Source: Sphingomonas sp. 67-36 (GTDB taxonomy: Bacteria; Pseudomonadota; Alphaproteobacteria; Sphingomonadales; Sphingomonadaceae). From it: a stretch of 64,000 nucleotides of DNA. A model generated the notes under the pieces. The model saw only the letters and a list, made by a program, of their open reading frames with translations, was not told where the DNA came from and did no database searches. How positions within the stretch are numbered: position 1 is the first letter of the stretch; every line of letters starts with the position of its first letter. The DNA lies in the NCBI GenBank assembly GCA_001897375.1, contig MKSU01000013.1:1-64000 (forward strand), in the 5' to 3' direction. Positions 9,713 through 18,746 of this stretch are shown here, one piece after another. The translations under genes were made by a program, and so were the position numbers.

Positions 9713-9761
9713 CCCACAGGCGCCCGTCTCCGGTGGAGAGCCGGATACGGGCGCCTGTGGG
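9713..9761. repeat. perfect 15-bp inverted repeat after the recombinase
   Basis: CCCACAGGCGCCCGT (9713-9727) and ACGGGCGCCTGTGGG (9747-9761) are exact reverse complements around a 19-base loop that has its own CCGG/CCGG pairing. It begins two bases after the recombinase stop codon. It could terminate transcription, though no T-run follows, or be a recombination or REP-like element belonging to the recombinase. Confidence 0.75.
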
Positions 9762-9851
9762 ACAAAGCCGTCATTCGCGACGGTCGACAGGAATAGGAGC
9801 TTCCAGCAGAAGCCGACGTCGTGAAATCGATCGTGTTCGCAGCCCCTAATC

Positions 9852-10580
9852 TTAAATTTTCGCCATTATCATCGTCAGTTCTTGCCGATCGGCGGTGCGT
9901 AGAGTGTCGGACATACCGTAACCGATTTCCACTTCCCCGGCGGCGATCCGTTCGATCACCGCTTCGACAAATATGTCGACGGAAACACCTTCGGCATGGA
10001 TTCCTGTGCCGCCCAATCCGGTATCCACCATTGGTGGGACGATCTCGATCACAGATACAGAGGTGTCCCGCAAGTCGGCGCGTAACGCGATCGTGAAGCT
10101 GTGTAATCCGGCCTTGGTAGCGGCGTAGACCGGCGCGAAAGTCACCGGCAGGAAAGCCAGGCCAGAACTGACATTGACGATTGTAGCCGCGCGTTTCCCG
10201 ATCAATTGGGGTAAGAAGAGAGCGGAGAGATGTATCGGCGCCTCGAAATTGATCGCGATCTCTTGCGTGCGCTCCGCCCAGCCGGCGACATCGTCACGAA
10301 ATTTAACTCGGCGCTGAATGCCCGCATTATTGACCAGCATGTTGAGATCTGGCGCGACGGCCAGCGCGTCTTCCCGTAGCGTATCGCGGCCTGCTGGGGC
10401 GGATATATCGGCATATAGCGGAATCAGCCCAGGTGTTTTGCGCGCCGCTGCCTCAAGTCGTGATCGATCGCGACCGCAGATGACTACCTTATTGCCTCTG
10501 GCATAGAGCGCCTGAGCGAGACCAAGTCCGATGCCACTGCTACCGCCGGTGACCAGAATGCTGTTGCCGGAGATATTCAT
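9852..10580 (-). CDS. short-chain dehydrogenase/reductase, DltE-like
   Basis: A 242-residue classical SDR. The cofactor motif TGGSSGIG is near residue 11, NNAG near 89, the catalytic Ser is in NVSSG, and YAATK supplies Tyr and Lys. The sequence resembles the DltE-like oxidoreductases, which reduce or oxidise a carbonyl or hydroxyl group with NAD(P). It is the last gene of the minus-strand catabolic operon 17480-9852, 133 bases after the ThDP enzyme. It probably handles a hydroxy or keto intermediate of that pathway. Confidence 0.88.
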   Translation of the reverse strand: MNISGNSILVTGGSSGIGLGLAQALYARGNKVVICGRDRSRLEAAARKTPGLIPLYADISAPAGRDTLREDALAVAPDLNMLVNNAGIQRRVKFRDDVAGWAERTQEIAINFEAPIHLSALFLPQLIGKRAATIVNVSSGLAFLPVTFAPVYAATKAGLHSFTIALRADLRDTSVSVIEIVPPMVDTGLGGTGIHAEGVSVDIFVEAVIERIAAGEVEIGYGMSDTLRTADRQELTMIMAKI

Positions 10581-10713
10581 GCGTTCTACTTTCTGAACGA
10601 GGCCGGAGCCTGGGCAGCGGGACTGCGCGATGCATGTTTGATGTCTGCTCTCGTTTCACCGACAATCCGACGCATGGTCTGATCGCGAGAAGCCCGGCCA
10701 TGGCGCGGCGATC

Positions 10714-13050
10714 TCATCCCCAGTCCTCCAGAATCAATTCGGCGGTGGCGTCTACGATGGCTTCGGCATCCAGCCGATAGAGACTGTATAGATCGGGAAG
10801 ATCACCGGTTTGTCCGAAACGATCGACCCCCAATGGGCTGACGCGATTGCCCTTCACCCCGCCGATCCATGAGAGGCTGGCCGGCGAGCCGTCGATAACC
10901 GTAACCAGTCCTGCATCCGGCGCGAGTTCGCCAAGCAACCGTTCGATATGGCTCGGCGTCTGGTTGCCCTCGGTCCAGCGCGCAGCGTGTCGCGCGGACC
11001 AATCGCGATGCAGCAGATCGGGGGACGTAACGTTCAGTAGGCCAAGCCCGGGAAGGTCGTCGATCATCATCTCCCAAGCGGCTTGTGCTTCGGGCGCAAT
11101 CGCTCCGGAAAACAGGATTGCGATTTTCGCATCCACGCCCGGCGCCCGCAGCCAATAGGCGCCTTTTATGGCATCCGTCTGCCAATCGTCGCCCGCGCGC
11201 TCTGGCTGTTCGATCGTCCTTGTCGAAAGGCGTAAATAGGTGGAATTCCCGCCCGGCGCCTGCATCCGCTCGAACGCATGGTGCATCAGCACCGCAATCT
11301 CATCAGCGAAAGCGGGTTCGTAATAGGTGAGGCCCGGCTGCCCCATCCCGATCAGCGGCGTGTTGATCGACTGATGCGCCCCCCCTTCCGGCCCAAGGGA
11401 AACGCCCGAAGGCGTGGCGACAAGCAAGAAGCGCGCATCCTGATAGCAAGCATAGTTGAGGGCATCGAGGCCGCGAGCGATGAAGGGATCATAAACGGTG
11501 CCAATCGGCATCAACCGCGTGCCGAAAACGGGTGCGGCAAGTCCCAGTGCCGCGAGCATCAGGAACAGATTGTTTTCGGCAATGCCCAGTTCGATATGCT
11601 GGCCGGCCTGATGCCCCGCCCAACGCTGCGCGGATGGGATTTTCGCGGCGCGGAAAACGTCGCGCAATTCCTGCCTCCGGAATAACCCGCGCTGGTTGAC
11701 GAAGGCGCCGAGATTTGTCGAGACGGTGACATCCGGCGACGTGGTGACGATCCGGTCAGCCAGCGGATGGCCGGATTTGGCAAGATCGAGCAGGATGCGT
11801 CCGAACGCGGCCTGTGTCGATTGCTCGATCCCTTCCGGCGCGGCGATCGGCGGAATTGGCACCGGCGCGGCTACCGGGGCGGGCTGCAGCGTCGCCAGCG
11901 GCGACGCGGAGATGAAGTCACGCACTGCTGCCGCCCGATTGTCTCCCAGGGCCGCCAGCGGCGCCCATTCCTCACCCTCCGCGATCCCCATCGACGCGCG
12001 CAAAGCGGCAATCTGGCTTGGGTTCATCAGCCCCGCGTGATTGTCCTTGTGCCCGGCGAAAGGCAGGCCGAATCCTTTGATAGTGTATGCGATGAACAGG
12101 GTTGGTACGTCATCGTCGGTCTCCGCGAAGGCATCCATCAGCGTTTCGACGCAATGACCCCCGAGATTGGTCATCACCTCCGCCAGTGAATCGTCGTCGA
12201 AACCATCGACGAAGGCGAGAGCGGGCGTGTCGCCGGCAAGATCGGCAGATAGCCGCTCGCGCCACGCAGCACCGCCCTGATAGGTCAGCGCAGCGAATTC
12301 GGCATTGGGGCAGCGATCGATCCATGCCGCCACCGCCGCGCCACCGGGGCGGGCGAATGCCTCGCGTTGCCGTTTGCCGTGCTTCAGCGTGATCACCCGC
12401 CAGCCGCAGGTGCGGAAGATATCGTCGAACCGTCCAAACATCCGGTCGGCAGTGGTCGCGTCAAGCGACTGACGATTATAATCGACGATCCACCAGCAAT
12501 TGCGGATGTCGTGCTTATAGGCCTCGATCAAGCATTCGTAGATATTGCCCTCGTCCAGCTCGGCATCACCCATCAGCGCCACGATTCTCCCCGCCTCCTC
12601 GGGCGCAAGTTGCCCGTGTGCGACGAGATAGTCCTGAACGAGGCTGGCGAAGGCGGTGATTGCCACACCCAGCCCAACCGAACCGGTAGAGAAATCCACC
12701 GGGATCCGATCCTTGGTGCGGCTAGGATAGCTTTGCGCGCCACCAAGTGCGCGGAACCGCTGGAGCTGATCGAGCTCCTGACGCCCGAACAGGTAATGGA
12801 TCGCGTGCAGTACCGGGCCAGCGTGTGGCTTCACGGCCACTTTGTCCTGCGGACGCAGCGCATGAAAATAAAGCACGGTCATAATCGCCGTGATCGACGC
12901 GCAACTGGCCTGATGCCCACCGACCTTCAGACCGTCGCGGCTTTCCCGAATATTATTGGCGTTGTGGATCGTCCAGGCGGAGAGCCAGCGCAGTCGCCCC
13001 TCGATGACGTTGAGTGCGGCGACCCGTTCGGCTTGCTGAAAATCTGTCAC
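10714..13050 (-). CDS. transketolase / homodimeric 2-oxoacid dehydrogenase E1-like ThDP enzyme
   Basis: A 778-residue thiamine-diphosphate enzyme with the whole transketolase-type order (PP domain, Pyr domain, C-terminal domain) on one chain. The segments KVGGHQASCAS and VDFSTGSVGLG match the AceE/transketolase PP domain. The ThDP/Mg motif is GDAELDEGN running to IVDYNRQSLD, with GDA instead of the usual GDG. Length is between transketolase (about 660) and AceE (about 890). The start is GTG 13050. It sits between an SDR and an alpha/beta hydrolase inside a catabolic operon, so a role in cleaving or transferring a 2-keto fragment is likelier than central metabolism. No lipoyl or E2 partner is nearby. 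Confidence 0.85.
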   Translation of the reverse strand: MTDFQQAERVAALNVIEGRLRWLSAWTIHNANNIRESRDGLKVGGHQASCASITAIMTVLYFHALRPQDKVAVKPHAGPVLHAIHYLFGRQELDQLQRFRALGGAQSYPSRTKDRIPVDFSTGSVGLGVAITAFASLVQDYLVAHGQLAPEEAGRIVALMGDAELDEGNIYECLIEAYKHDIRNCWWIVDYNRQSLDATTADRMFGRFDDIFRTCGWRVITLKHGKRQREAFARPGGAAVAAWIDRCPNAEFAALTYQGGAAWRERLSADLAGDTPALAFVDGFDDDSLAEVMTNLGGHCVETLMDAFAETDDDVPTLFIAYTIKGFGLPFAGHKDNHAGLMNPSQIAALRASMGIAEGEEWAPLAALGDNRAAAVRDFISASPLATLQPAPVAAPVPIPPIAAPEGIEQSTQAAFGRILLDLAKSGHPLADRIVTTSPDVTVSTNLGAFVNQRGLFRRQELRDVFRAAKIPSAQRWAGHQAGQHIELGIAENNLFLMLAALGLAAPVFGTRLMPIGTVYDPFIARGLDALNYACYQDARFLLVATPSGVSLGPEGGAHQSINTPLIGMGQPGLTYYEPAFADEIAVLMHHAFERMQAPGGNSTYLRLSTRTIEQPERAGDDWQTDAIKGAYWLRAPGVDAKIAILFSGAIAPEAQAAWEMMIDDLPGLGLLNVTSPDLLHRDWSARHAARWTEGNQTPSHIERLLGELAPDAGLVTVIDGSPASLSWIGGVKGNRVSPLGVDRFGQTGDLPDLYSLYRLDAEAIVDATAELILEDWG

Positions 13051-13090
13051 AGACAGGATGCTCCCTGACTATGGGTAAAGGCATCGGCTG

Positions 13091-14227
13091 TCAGAGCCGC
13101 GCGGCAACCCAATCGGCGACGAAGCTGCGCACTGGCTCGATATTGTCCGCCCCGGTATGCTCTATCCCGCCCTCGACAGCAGTGAAAATCTTCAGCTCCC
13201 GATCCGGGCTGTTGATTGCCTCCTCATAACTTTCATGGGCATAGGAAACCGGAATCTGGCGGTCGTTCGCGCCGTGAGTCACGAGGAACGGCACGGTCAT
13301 GTTCTTCAGATGGCCGCGCAGCGTGATCCGGTCGCTCATGGCGAGCAACGCTTCGGCGTCCGGCTGCCCCCAGACCCAGCAGACATGCTTCCAGTAATGC
13401 GGCACCGGACGATCGCCCTCGCGCGCCGCGCGGCGATGCTGGAGCGCCCCCCAATCGTGGTTGGCGCCCCAGGCGACGCACAATTTCAGTCTTTTCTCGT
13501 AACAGGCGGCGCGCGGCGCATAATAGCCGCCGAGCGACCAGCCGACGATGCCGATGCGCGAGGCGATCACGTCGGGCCGCGTCTCCAAATAATCCACCGC
13601 CGCGCCGGCCCAGCGCTCGCTTTCCACGACGGCGGTCAGCCCATCGCGCCGCAACGCCCCGCCGACGCCCGGCTGGTCGATTATCAGCAGCGCGATGCCG
13701 CGCCGCGCGAACGCCTCGCGGTTGATGAGGAAGATCATCTCCTTAACGCTGTCCAGCCCGTTGCAGAAGATCATGCAGGGCCACGGGCCGGGGCCGTCGC
13801 CGGGCAGGAACAGCGCCGGCAGCACGGAATCCTTATAGTGGATCTCGACTGCCTCGCACGGAATGCCACCGGTGCGGATCATCGCGTCGCGCATCTCCAG
13901 CATCCGGGCATAAGCCGCCTTGCGCGGGGCGTAGTCGCTGTCCTGCATCCGCTCGGCCGTCATGGCATAGGCCAGCGCGCGGGCATATTTACCGCTCGCG
14001 GTGAGCGGATTCCCGGCGGCCTCGGCCTGCCTGCCCTGTCCGTCGAGCCTGTCCGCCAGCGCCATCCACGCGGTGAAGAAGGCTTCCGTCCCGGCATCGT
14101 CGCCCGCCGTGGCGGCCTCGCGCACCGGCGCATTGGCTTCGTCGATCTCGCCGATCGCCCCGCCCATTGACAGGCAGATGTTGACCGAGAGGTTCCACAC
14201 ATAATTGCCGGGAAATGGCTCGAACAT
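13091..14227 (-). CDS. alpha/beta hydrolase, 2,6-dihydroxypseudooxynicotine-hydrolase-like
   Basis: A 378-residue hydrolase. A helical N-terminal domain of about 130 residues precedes the alpha/beta core, an order known from 2,6-dihydroxypseudooxynicotine hydrolase and related C-C or ester hydrolases. The nucleophile is the Ser of GIVGWSLGGYYAPR near residue 228. The acid is likely the Asp in THGANDRQIP, and the base is the His in GGIEHTGADN. ATG 14227 has AGGAG about 11 bases upstream. In this operon it could hydrolyse the ring-cleavage product formed by the extradiol-type dioxygenase encoded at 17706-18746. Confidence 0.85.
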   Translation of the reverse strand: MFEPFPGNYVWNLSVNICLSMGGAIGEIDEANAPVREAATAGDDAGTEAFFTAWMALADRLDGQGRQAEAAGNPLTASGKYARALAYAMTAERMQDSDYAPRKAAYARMLEMRDAMIRTGGIPCEAVEIHYKDSVLPALFLPGDGPGPWPCMIFCNGLDSVKEMIFLINREAFARRGIALLIIDQPGVGGALRRDGLTAVVESERWAGAAVDYLETRPDVIASRIGIVGWSLGGYYAPRAACYEKRLKLCVAWGANHDWGALQHRRAAREGDRPVPHYWKHVCWVWGQPDAEALLAMSDRITLRGHLKNMTVPFLVTHGANDRQIPVSYAHESYEEAINSPDRELKIFTAVEGGIEHTGADNIEPVRSFVADWVAARL

Positions 14228-14263
14228 AGGTGACGGACTCCTGTTGCGGCGTGGAAGCCGGGG

Positions 14264-15382
14264 TCAGATCGGCTCGCTGACGAGCGCGAACGCCCTGGCG
14301 ACGACGCCGGTGTGATCGGCGTCGGGCGCGCGCTCGATCTCCCAGCGGCAGAGCTGCTCCGACCATTGCTGGATCTTGTTGGCGCGCTCGAACCGGCGGT
14401 CCATCACCCGCTCGAAGGCGGTGGCGACATCAGTGTCGCGGCCGAGTTCCTCGCCGAGCACTACCGCGTCCTCGATCGCCATCGCGCCGCCCTGGCCGAG
14501 ATGCGCGCTGGTCGCATGGGCGGCGTCGCCGATGATGATCACCCGCCCCTTGTACCATGGGCGCGGCAGGCTCACGAGCAGGAACGGTTTCCATACCAGT
14601 TCGTGCGCGGGCGGCAGGTTGTCGCGCAGCCTGCCGATCAGCCCGCCATATCCCGCCAGTTTGGCGCGGAGCACCTCGCGCAGGTCGCCTTGCGGCTCGA
14701 GCGACTTCTCGGTCTTGTCGGTCACGTACATGTACATGACCTTGTCGCTGAGCGGCACCACGCCCGCGCGATCGCCGTCGCCGCCGTCATAGCTTTGCAG
14801 CTCATCGACCTCGCGGGGGAAGTTCACCCGCCACGCGGCCTGCCCGCTGTAGCGCGGCGCGGCGAGATCGCCGAACACCAGCTGGCGGGTGGTGCTGTGG
14901 ATGCCGTCCGCGCCGATCACGATGTCGTAGCGGTCCCGGCGGCCGTCGGAAAAGGTGATGTCCACGCCGCCGGTGTCCTGCGCCAGCTCGGTGATCGTGG
15001 TCTCGGGAAAGATCCGTGTCCCAGCTTTCGTGGCCGCGTCGGTCAGGATGCGGCTGTAGTCCGGGCGGGTGATCCCCATCATCGCCGGATATTCGGGGCC
15101 GGCGGTGAGATCGCCCTTCAGGAAGGTGCGGTTCTCGCCATCGGCGTCGAAGAAAGCGAAGCCGTCATAGGCGAAGCCCACCTCGCGCACCGCCTCCAGC
15201 AGGCCGAGGCTGTTCAGCGCGCGCAGCGCATTGCCCTGGAGGATGATGCCGATCCCCAGCACCGCGTCGGGTCGGTATTTCTCCGCCACATCGACCGCGA
15301 TGCCGTGCCCGCGCAACGCGATCGCCGTTGAAAGCCCGGCGATGCCGCCGCCGACTACAAGAACCTTGCTGACCGCGCTCAA
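14264..15382 (-). CDS. FAD-dependent aromatic monooxygenase (PHBH/salicylate-hydroxylase fold)
   Basis: A 372-residue group A flavoprotein hydroxylase using NAD(P)H and O2. The N-terminal dinucleotide fold is VLVVGGGIAGLS (about 7-18), the DG motif is IGADGIHSTTRQ near 160, and the second FAD motif GDAAHATSAHLGQGGAMAIE lies near 280. I place the start at TTG 15382 because GAGGAG lies 7 bases upstream. The longer frame adds about 30 Arg-rich residues. The sequence is closest in feel to 3-hydroxybenzoate 6-hydroxylase and salicylate hydroxylase relatives. It would add the second hydroxyl needed before ring cleavage. Confidence 0.92.
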   Translation of the reverse strand: MSAVSKVLVVGGGIAGLSTAIALRGHGIAVDVAEKYRPDAVLGIGIILQGNALRALNSLGLLEAVREVGFAYDGFAFFDADGENRTFLKGDLTAGPEYPAMMGITRPDYSRILTDAATKAGTRIFPETTITELAQDTGGVDITFSDGRRDRYDIVIGADGIHSTTRQLVFGDLAAPRYSGQAAWRVNFPREVDELQSYDGGDGDRAGVVPLSDKVMYMYVTDKTEKSLEPQGDLREVLRAKLAGYGGLIGRLRDNLPPAHELVWKPFLLVSLPRPWYKGRVIIIGDAAHATSAHLGQGGAMAIEDAVVLGEELGRDTDVATAFERVMDRRFERANKIQQWSEQLCRWEIERAPDADHTGVVARAFALVSEPI

Positions 15383-15499
15383 CGGGCCTCTCCTCTCGCG
15401 AATGGATATGTTTCTGGAAGGTCGTCTAATGTGGAAAAGGCGTCGGCTGAAATAGCGGCTCGCGATGCCAGCCATAAAGGCGGCGGATGCCCGGGCGCG

Positions 15500-16537
15500 C
15501 TACCAATGCACCATCGGCAGCCCAGCGACCGGAGAGCGGAATGCCGGAATGCGGTTTCCGCGCAGGCTGCCGAGGTAGACCGTGGAAAGATCGGCCCCGC
15601 CGAACGTGACGCTCGCCATCCACGGGGCGAGCGTGCCGCCGCATTTCAGCATCGTGTCGAAGCCGACAATATTGCCACTGGCGAATTCGGCCTCGAAGGC
15701 GGCGGTGCCGACCGGATCGCCGTCGTCGAGCAATTCCAGCACCTCGCCATCGGGGGTGATCGCGATCAGCCGGTCGGCCATGATCATTGTCGCCCAGAGA
15801 TTGCCGTAAGCGTCGAACGCGATGCCGTCGATCACCCCGGTGCCGAGATCGGCCGGGCCGAACACCTCGCGATCCGTCAGCGAACCATCTGGCTGGACGC
15901 GCAGGCGCGACACGCGTTTCCCTGTCGTCTCGGCGACGTAGAGCCATTCCTCCCGCGCATCGAGCCTGATCTCGTTGGTGAAGGCGAAGCCGTCCGCCAC
16001 CACCCGGAAACCCTTGTCGTCGAGCAGGCAGATATAGCCGTCCGCCAGCCCGAGGCGCGTCGCGTCGCTCCATGGATTGACCATGGTGGAGATCGTCACC
16101 CAAATGCGGTCACGGCTGTCGCGCAGCACGAAATTGACCTTGCCGAGCGGCTTGCCGTCGATCGTGTCGGCCAGCACGCGCGTTTCGCCGGCGCGCGTCA
16201 TCACCTCCAGCCGGTCGGTGCCGAAATTGGAGATCAGGATGTCGCCGTTCCGCGCGAAGGCGAGGCCGTTGGGCAAGGTGCCGTGGAGCAGGCTTTGCGC
16301 CGCATCCCCGGCAAGATCGAAATGGTCGTCGCGGCGCTGGGTGATCACCTGTTGCGATCCATCCGGCGCGATGCGCACCACGCCGCCGCGCGCGTCCGCC
16401 AACCATAAGGTGCCGTCCCGCTCCGCGAGGATGCATTCGGGGCGTTGCAGGTCGTGCCCGACGAAGCCGATCGCGGCGCGATCGACCTGGAAGCCCTTGA
16501 GCGGATTGGGGCCGCGCCCTTCGCGGATCAATGTCAC
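15500..16537 (-). CDS. SMP-30/gluconolactonase-family lactonase
   Basis: A 345-residue six-bladed beta-propeller hydrolase of the SMP-30/gluconolactonase/LRE family. Metal-binding positions are suggested by RPECILAERDGTLWLADAR (N-terminal Glu), FTNEIRLDAREEWLYVAET (Asn) and GVIDGIAFDAYGNLWAT (Asp). No export signal is visible, so it acts in the cytoplasm. It lies 10 bases after the beta-keto-acid cleavage enzyme gene in the same operon. It probably opens a lactone intermediate. Confidence 0.9.
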   Translation of the reverse strand: MTLIREGRGPNPLKGFQVDRAAIGFVGHDLQRPECILAERDGTLWLADARGGVVRIAPDGSQQVITQRRDDHFDLAGDAAQSLLHGTLPNGLAFARNGDILISNFGTDRLEVMTRAGETRVLADTIDGKPLGKVNFVLRDSRDRIWVTISTMVNPWSDATRLGLADGYICLLDDKGFRVVADGFAFTNEIRLDAREEWLYVAETTGKRVSRLRVQPDGSLTDREVFGPADLGTGVIDGIAFDAYGNLWATMIMADRLIAITPDGEVLELLDDGDPVGTAAFEAEFASGNIVGFDTMLKCGGTLAPWMASVTFGGADLSTVYLGSLRGNRIPAFRSPVAGLPMVHW

Positions 16538-16547
16538 CTGTCTTTCC

Positions 16548-17480
16548 TCACATCATCGCGCCGACATCGGTCGACCCCTTGAGCTTCAGGAGATCGCGCG
16601 CATCGTCGGGCGTCGCGATCTCGAGCGACAGCGCCTCGAGCACGGTGCGGATGCGCCGTGCCTGCTCGGCATTGCTGCGCGCGAGCTGCCCCGGCTCGCC
16701 CCACAGGGAATCCTCCAGCCCGACGCGGACGTTGCCGCCCAGCGCGGCGGAGATGGTGGCGATCGGCATCTGGTTCCTGCCGCCGCCGAGCACCGACCAG
16801 ACATAATCGTCGGGACCGAACAATCGGTCGGCGGTGCGCTTCATCATCGCGATATCCTCATAATGCGCGCCGATCCCGCCGCGGATGCCGAACACCGTCT
16901 GAAGGAAGATCGGGCCGGTCAGCAGCCCGCGATCGCGGAAATAAGCGGCGGTATAGAGGTGGCTTACATCGTAGCATTCGATCTCGAAGCGCGTGCCCTG
17001 GTCGCCGCAGGTACGCAGGATATGCTCGATATCGCGATAGGTGTTGCGGAAGATGTTCTGATCCGACGCGCGCAGATACGGCTCTTCCCAATCGTATTTG
17101 AATTCCTTGAAGCGGTTGAGCATCTCGTAGAGCACGAAATTCATCGAGCCCATGTTGAGCGAGGCGATCTCGGGCTTGAAGATCGTTGCCGGGCGCAGCC
17201 TTTCCTCGATCGTCATGGTCGGCGCGCCGCCGGTGGTAATATTGATCACCGCCGCGCTTTCCTGCGCGATACGCGGCAGGAAGCGCGCGAAGATCGCCGG
17301 GTCCTGGCTGGGGATGCCGGTTTCGGGATCGCGGGCGTGCAGGTGGACGATCGCGGCGCCGGCCTCCGCCGCATCGATGGCCGCCTGCGCGATTTCGTCG
17401 GGCGTCTTTGGCAGATAGGGCGACATGGACGGCGTATGCACCGCCCCGGTGATCGCGCAGGTGATGATGACTTTGCGCAC
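16548..17480 (-). CDS. beta-keto acid cleavage enzyme (BKACE, DUF849 family)
   Basis: A 310-residue (beta/alpha)8 enzyme. The family condenses a beta-keto acid with acetyl-CoA to give acetoacetate and a new acyl-CoA, using a zinc ion. The zinc ligands are visible as His46 and His48 in VHLHARDPETG and the Glu in FEIECYD. SLNMGSMN and GLEDSLWGEPG are other family motifs. The GTG at 17480 has AAAGGA upstream and gives the usual MRKVIITCAITGA start. It is the first gene of the minus-strand operon and links the pathway to acyl-CoA metabolism. The actual beta-keto acid is unknown. Confidence 0.92.
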   Translation of the reverse strand: MRKVIITCAITGAVHTPSMSPYLPKTPDEIAQAAIDAAEAGAAIVHLHARDPETGIPSQDPAIFARFLPRIAQESAAVINITTGGAPTMTIEERLRPATIFKPEIASLNMGSMNFVLYEMLNRFKEFKYDWEEPYLRASDQNIFRNTYRDIEHILRTCGDQGTRFEIECYDVSHLYTAAYFRDRGLLTGPIFLQTVFGIRGGIGAHYEDIAMMKRTADRLFGPDDYVWSVLGGGRNQMPIATISAALGGNVRVGLEDSLWGEPGQLARSNAEQARRIRTVLEALSLEIATPDDARDLLKLKGSTDVGAMM

Positions 17481-17705
17481 GGGGTTCCTTTCGTCTTCGC
17501 GGCGAATGCCGGCCACCCTGAAGCTGGCACCGGGCGTCCGCGCGGAAAAATCGAGAGATGATATGGCACCTATCGTCCTCGCCTATGCCGCCCGGCGGCG
17601 GGGCATGGCTGATGTTTATGGGTTGAATAAGGACTGGCGATTTTCCGCTGCCTCGCCCGCGCGGCTAGAGCGTGTCCATTGACAGGAGAGCGACTGGACA
17701 CGAAT
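17481..17705. promoter_or_regulatory. divergent control region of the catabolic cluster
   Basis: These 225 bases separate the BKACE-first operon (minus) from the VOC-dioxygenase gene (plus), so both promoters must lie here or nearby. I could not assign convincing -35/-10 pairs or a clear operator palindrome. No regulator gene lies inside the cluster. Confidence 0.4.
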
Positions 17706-18746
17706 ATGACGGTGATAGGCATTGAGCGCGTGCAATATCGCGTGGACGACCTCGACCTGTGCGCCCGCTATTTCGAGGATTACGGACTGCGCCTCTCGGA
17801 GCGGCGCGACGACGAGGTGCGTTTCGAGCTGCCCGACAACTCGCAGGTCGTCCTGCGCCGATCAAGCGATCCCGTTCCCGGCTCGATCCTGGTCGGACAA
17901 GGGATTCACGAGGTCGTCTGGGGCGTCGATACGGAGGCGCACCTCGGGAAACTGATCGAACGCATCGCCCGCGATCGCGACTTGCGGCTTGATGACGAGG
18001 GCGTATACCACTTCGTCGCCGACGGCGGGATCGCGATGGGCCTGCGCCACTGGCACGAGAAGCGCGCCGTCGTCACCTCGACCGATCCGGTCAATTCGCC
18101 CGGCAATATCAACCGGATGAATGCGCATCGTCGCTGGGTGGTGCGTGCGCGCCCGCGCTACATGTCGCATGTCGTCTTCATCATCCCGCAATATGAGGAA
18201 TGTTTCGCCTTCCTCGCCGATCGGCTGGATTTCCGGCTGGCGGATCGTCAGCGCGGGCTTGGTTTCTATGTCCGCGCGCCGGGCACCATGGATCACCACA
18301 ATCTGTTCCTGCTCAACGCCAATTCCGGCTTTCCGGGGATCGACGGCACCGCGAAGTTCCACCACATCAATTTCGCGGTCACCGACCTTGATGAGATCAT
18401 GGTCGGCAAGAACCATATGGAAAGGAAGGGCTGGGCCAGGTCGATCTGGGGTGTCGGCCGCCACCGGATCGCCTCGGCCCTGTTCTGCTACATGCCATTC
18501 CCCGGCGGTGGCGAGGTCGAATATGGCGCGGATTCGGACGCGCTGAACGACGATTGGGTGCCGCGCGATTTCGATCGCCACTTCGGTTTTGCCCAGTGGG
18601 TGCATGACATACCCGAGTTCTGGATCGCCGGGCCGACTTGGGACGTCGCTTTCAATCCGGCGGACGCGCCCGGCAAATATGCGCTTCCACCCGCCGCCGC
18701 GCTCGATGCGCTAGCGCACGACGAAGCGGAGACGATCGCGCCGTGA
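17706..18746 (+). CDS. VOC-fold extradiol-type ring-cleavage dioxygenase
   Basis: A 346-residue protein made of two vicinal-oxygen-chelate modules, the size and layout of type I extradiol dioxygenases. The expected 2-His-1-Glu iron triad is present in the second module as His155 (YMSHVVFI), His219 or His220 (KFHHINFAV) and Glu272 (GEVEYGAD), matching BphC-type His146/His210/Glu260 spacing. This predicts O2-dependent meta-cleavage of a catecholic ring. The ATG at 17706 is preceded by AGGAG at 17684-17688, which is rather distant. A TTG at 17679 is an alternative start. The stop overlaps the next gene (GTGA). Confidence 0.85.
   Translation: MTVIGIERVQYRVDDLDLCARYFEDYGLRLSERRDDEVRFELPDNSQVVLRRSSDPVPGSILVGQGIHEVVWGVDTEAHLGKLIERIARDRDLRLDDEGVYHFVADGGIAMGLRHWHEKRAVVTSTDPVNSPGNINRMNAHRRWVVRARPRYMSHVVFIIPQYEECFAFLADRLDFRLADRQRGLGFYVRAPGTMDHHNLFLLNANSGFPGIDGTAKFHHINFAVTDLDEIMVGKNHMERKGWARSIWGVGRHRIASALFCYMPFPGGGEVEYGADSDALNDDWVPRDFDRHFGFAQWVHDIPEFWIAGPTWDVAFNPADAPGKYALPPAAALDALAHDEAETIAP

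Noticed and set aside
9712-9851. A tRNA or small structured RNA at the hairpin after the recombinase
   Set aside because: The hairpin is a single long stem. No cloverleaf, anticodon arm or TTC-arm pattern could be drawn.
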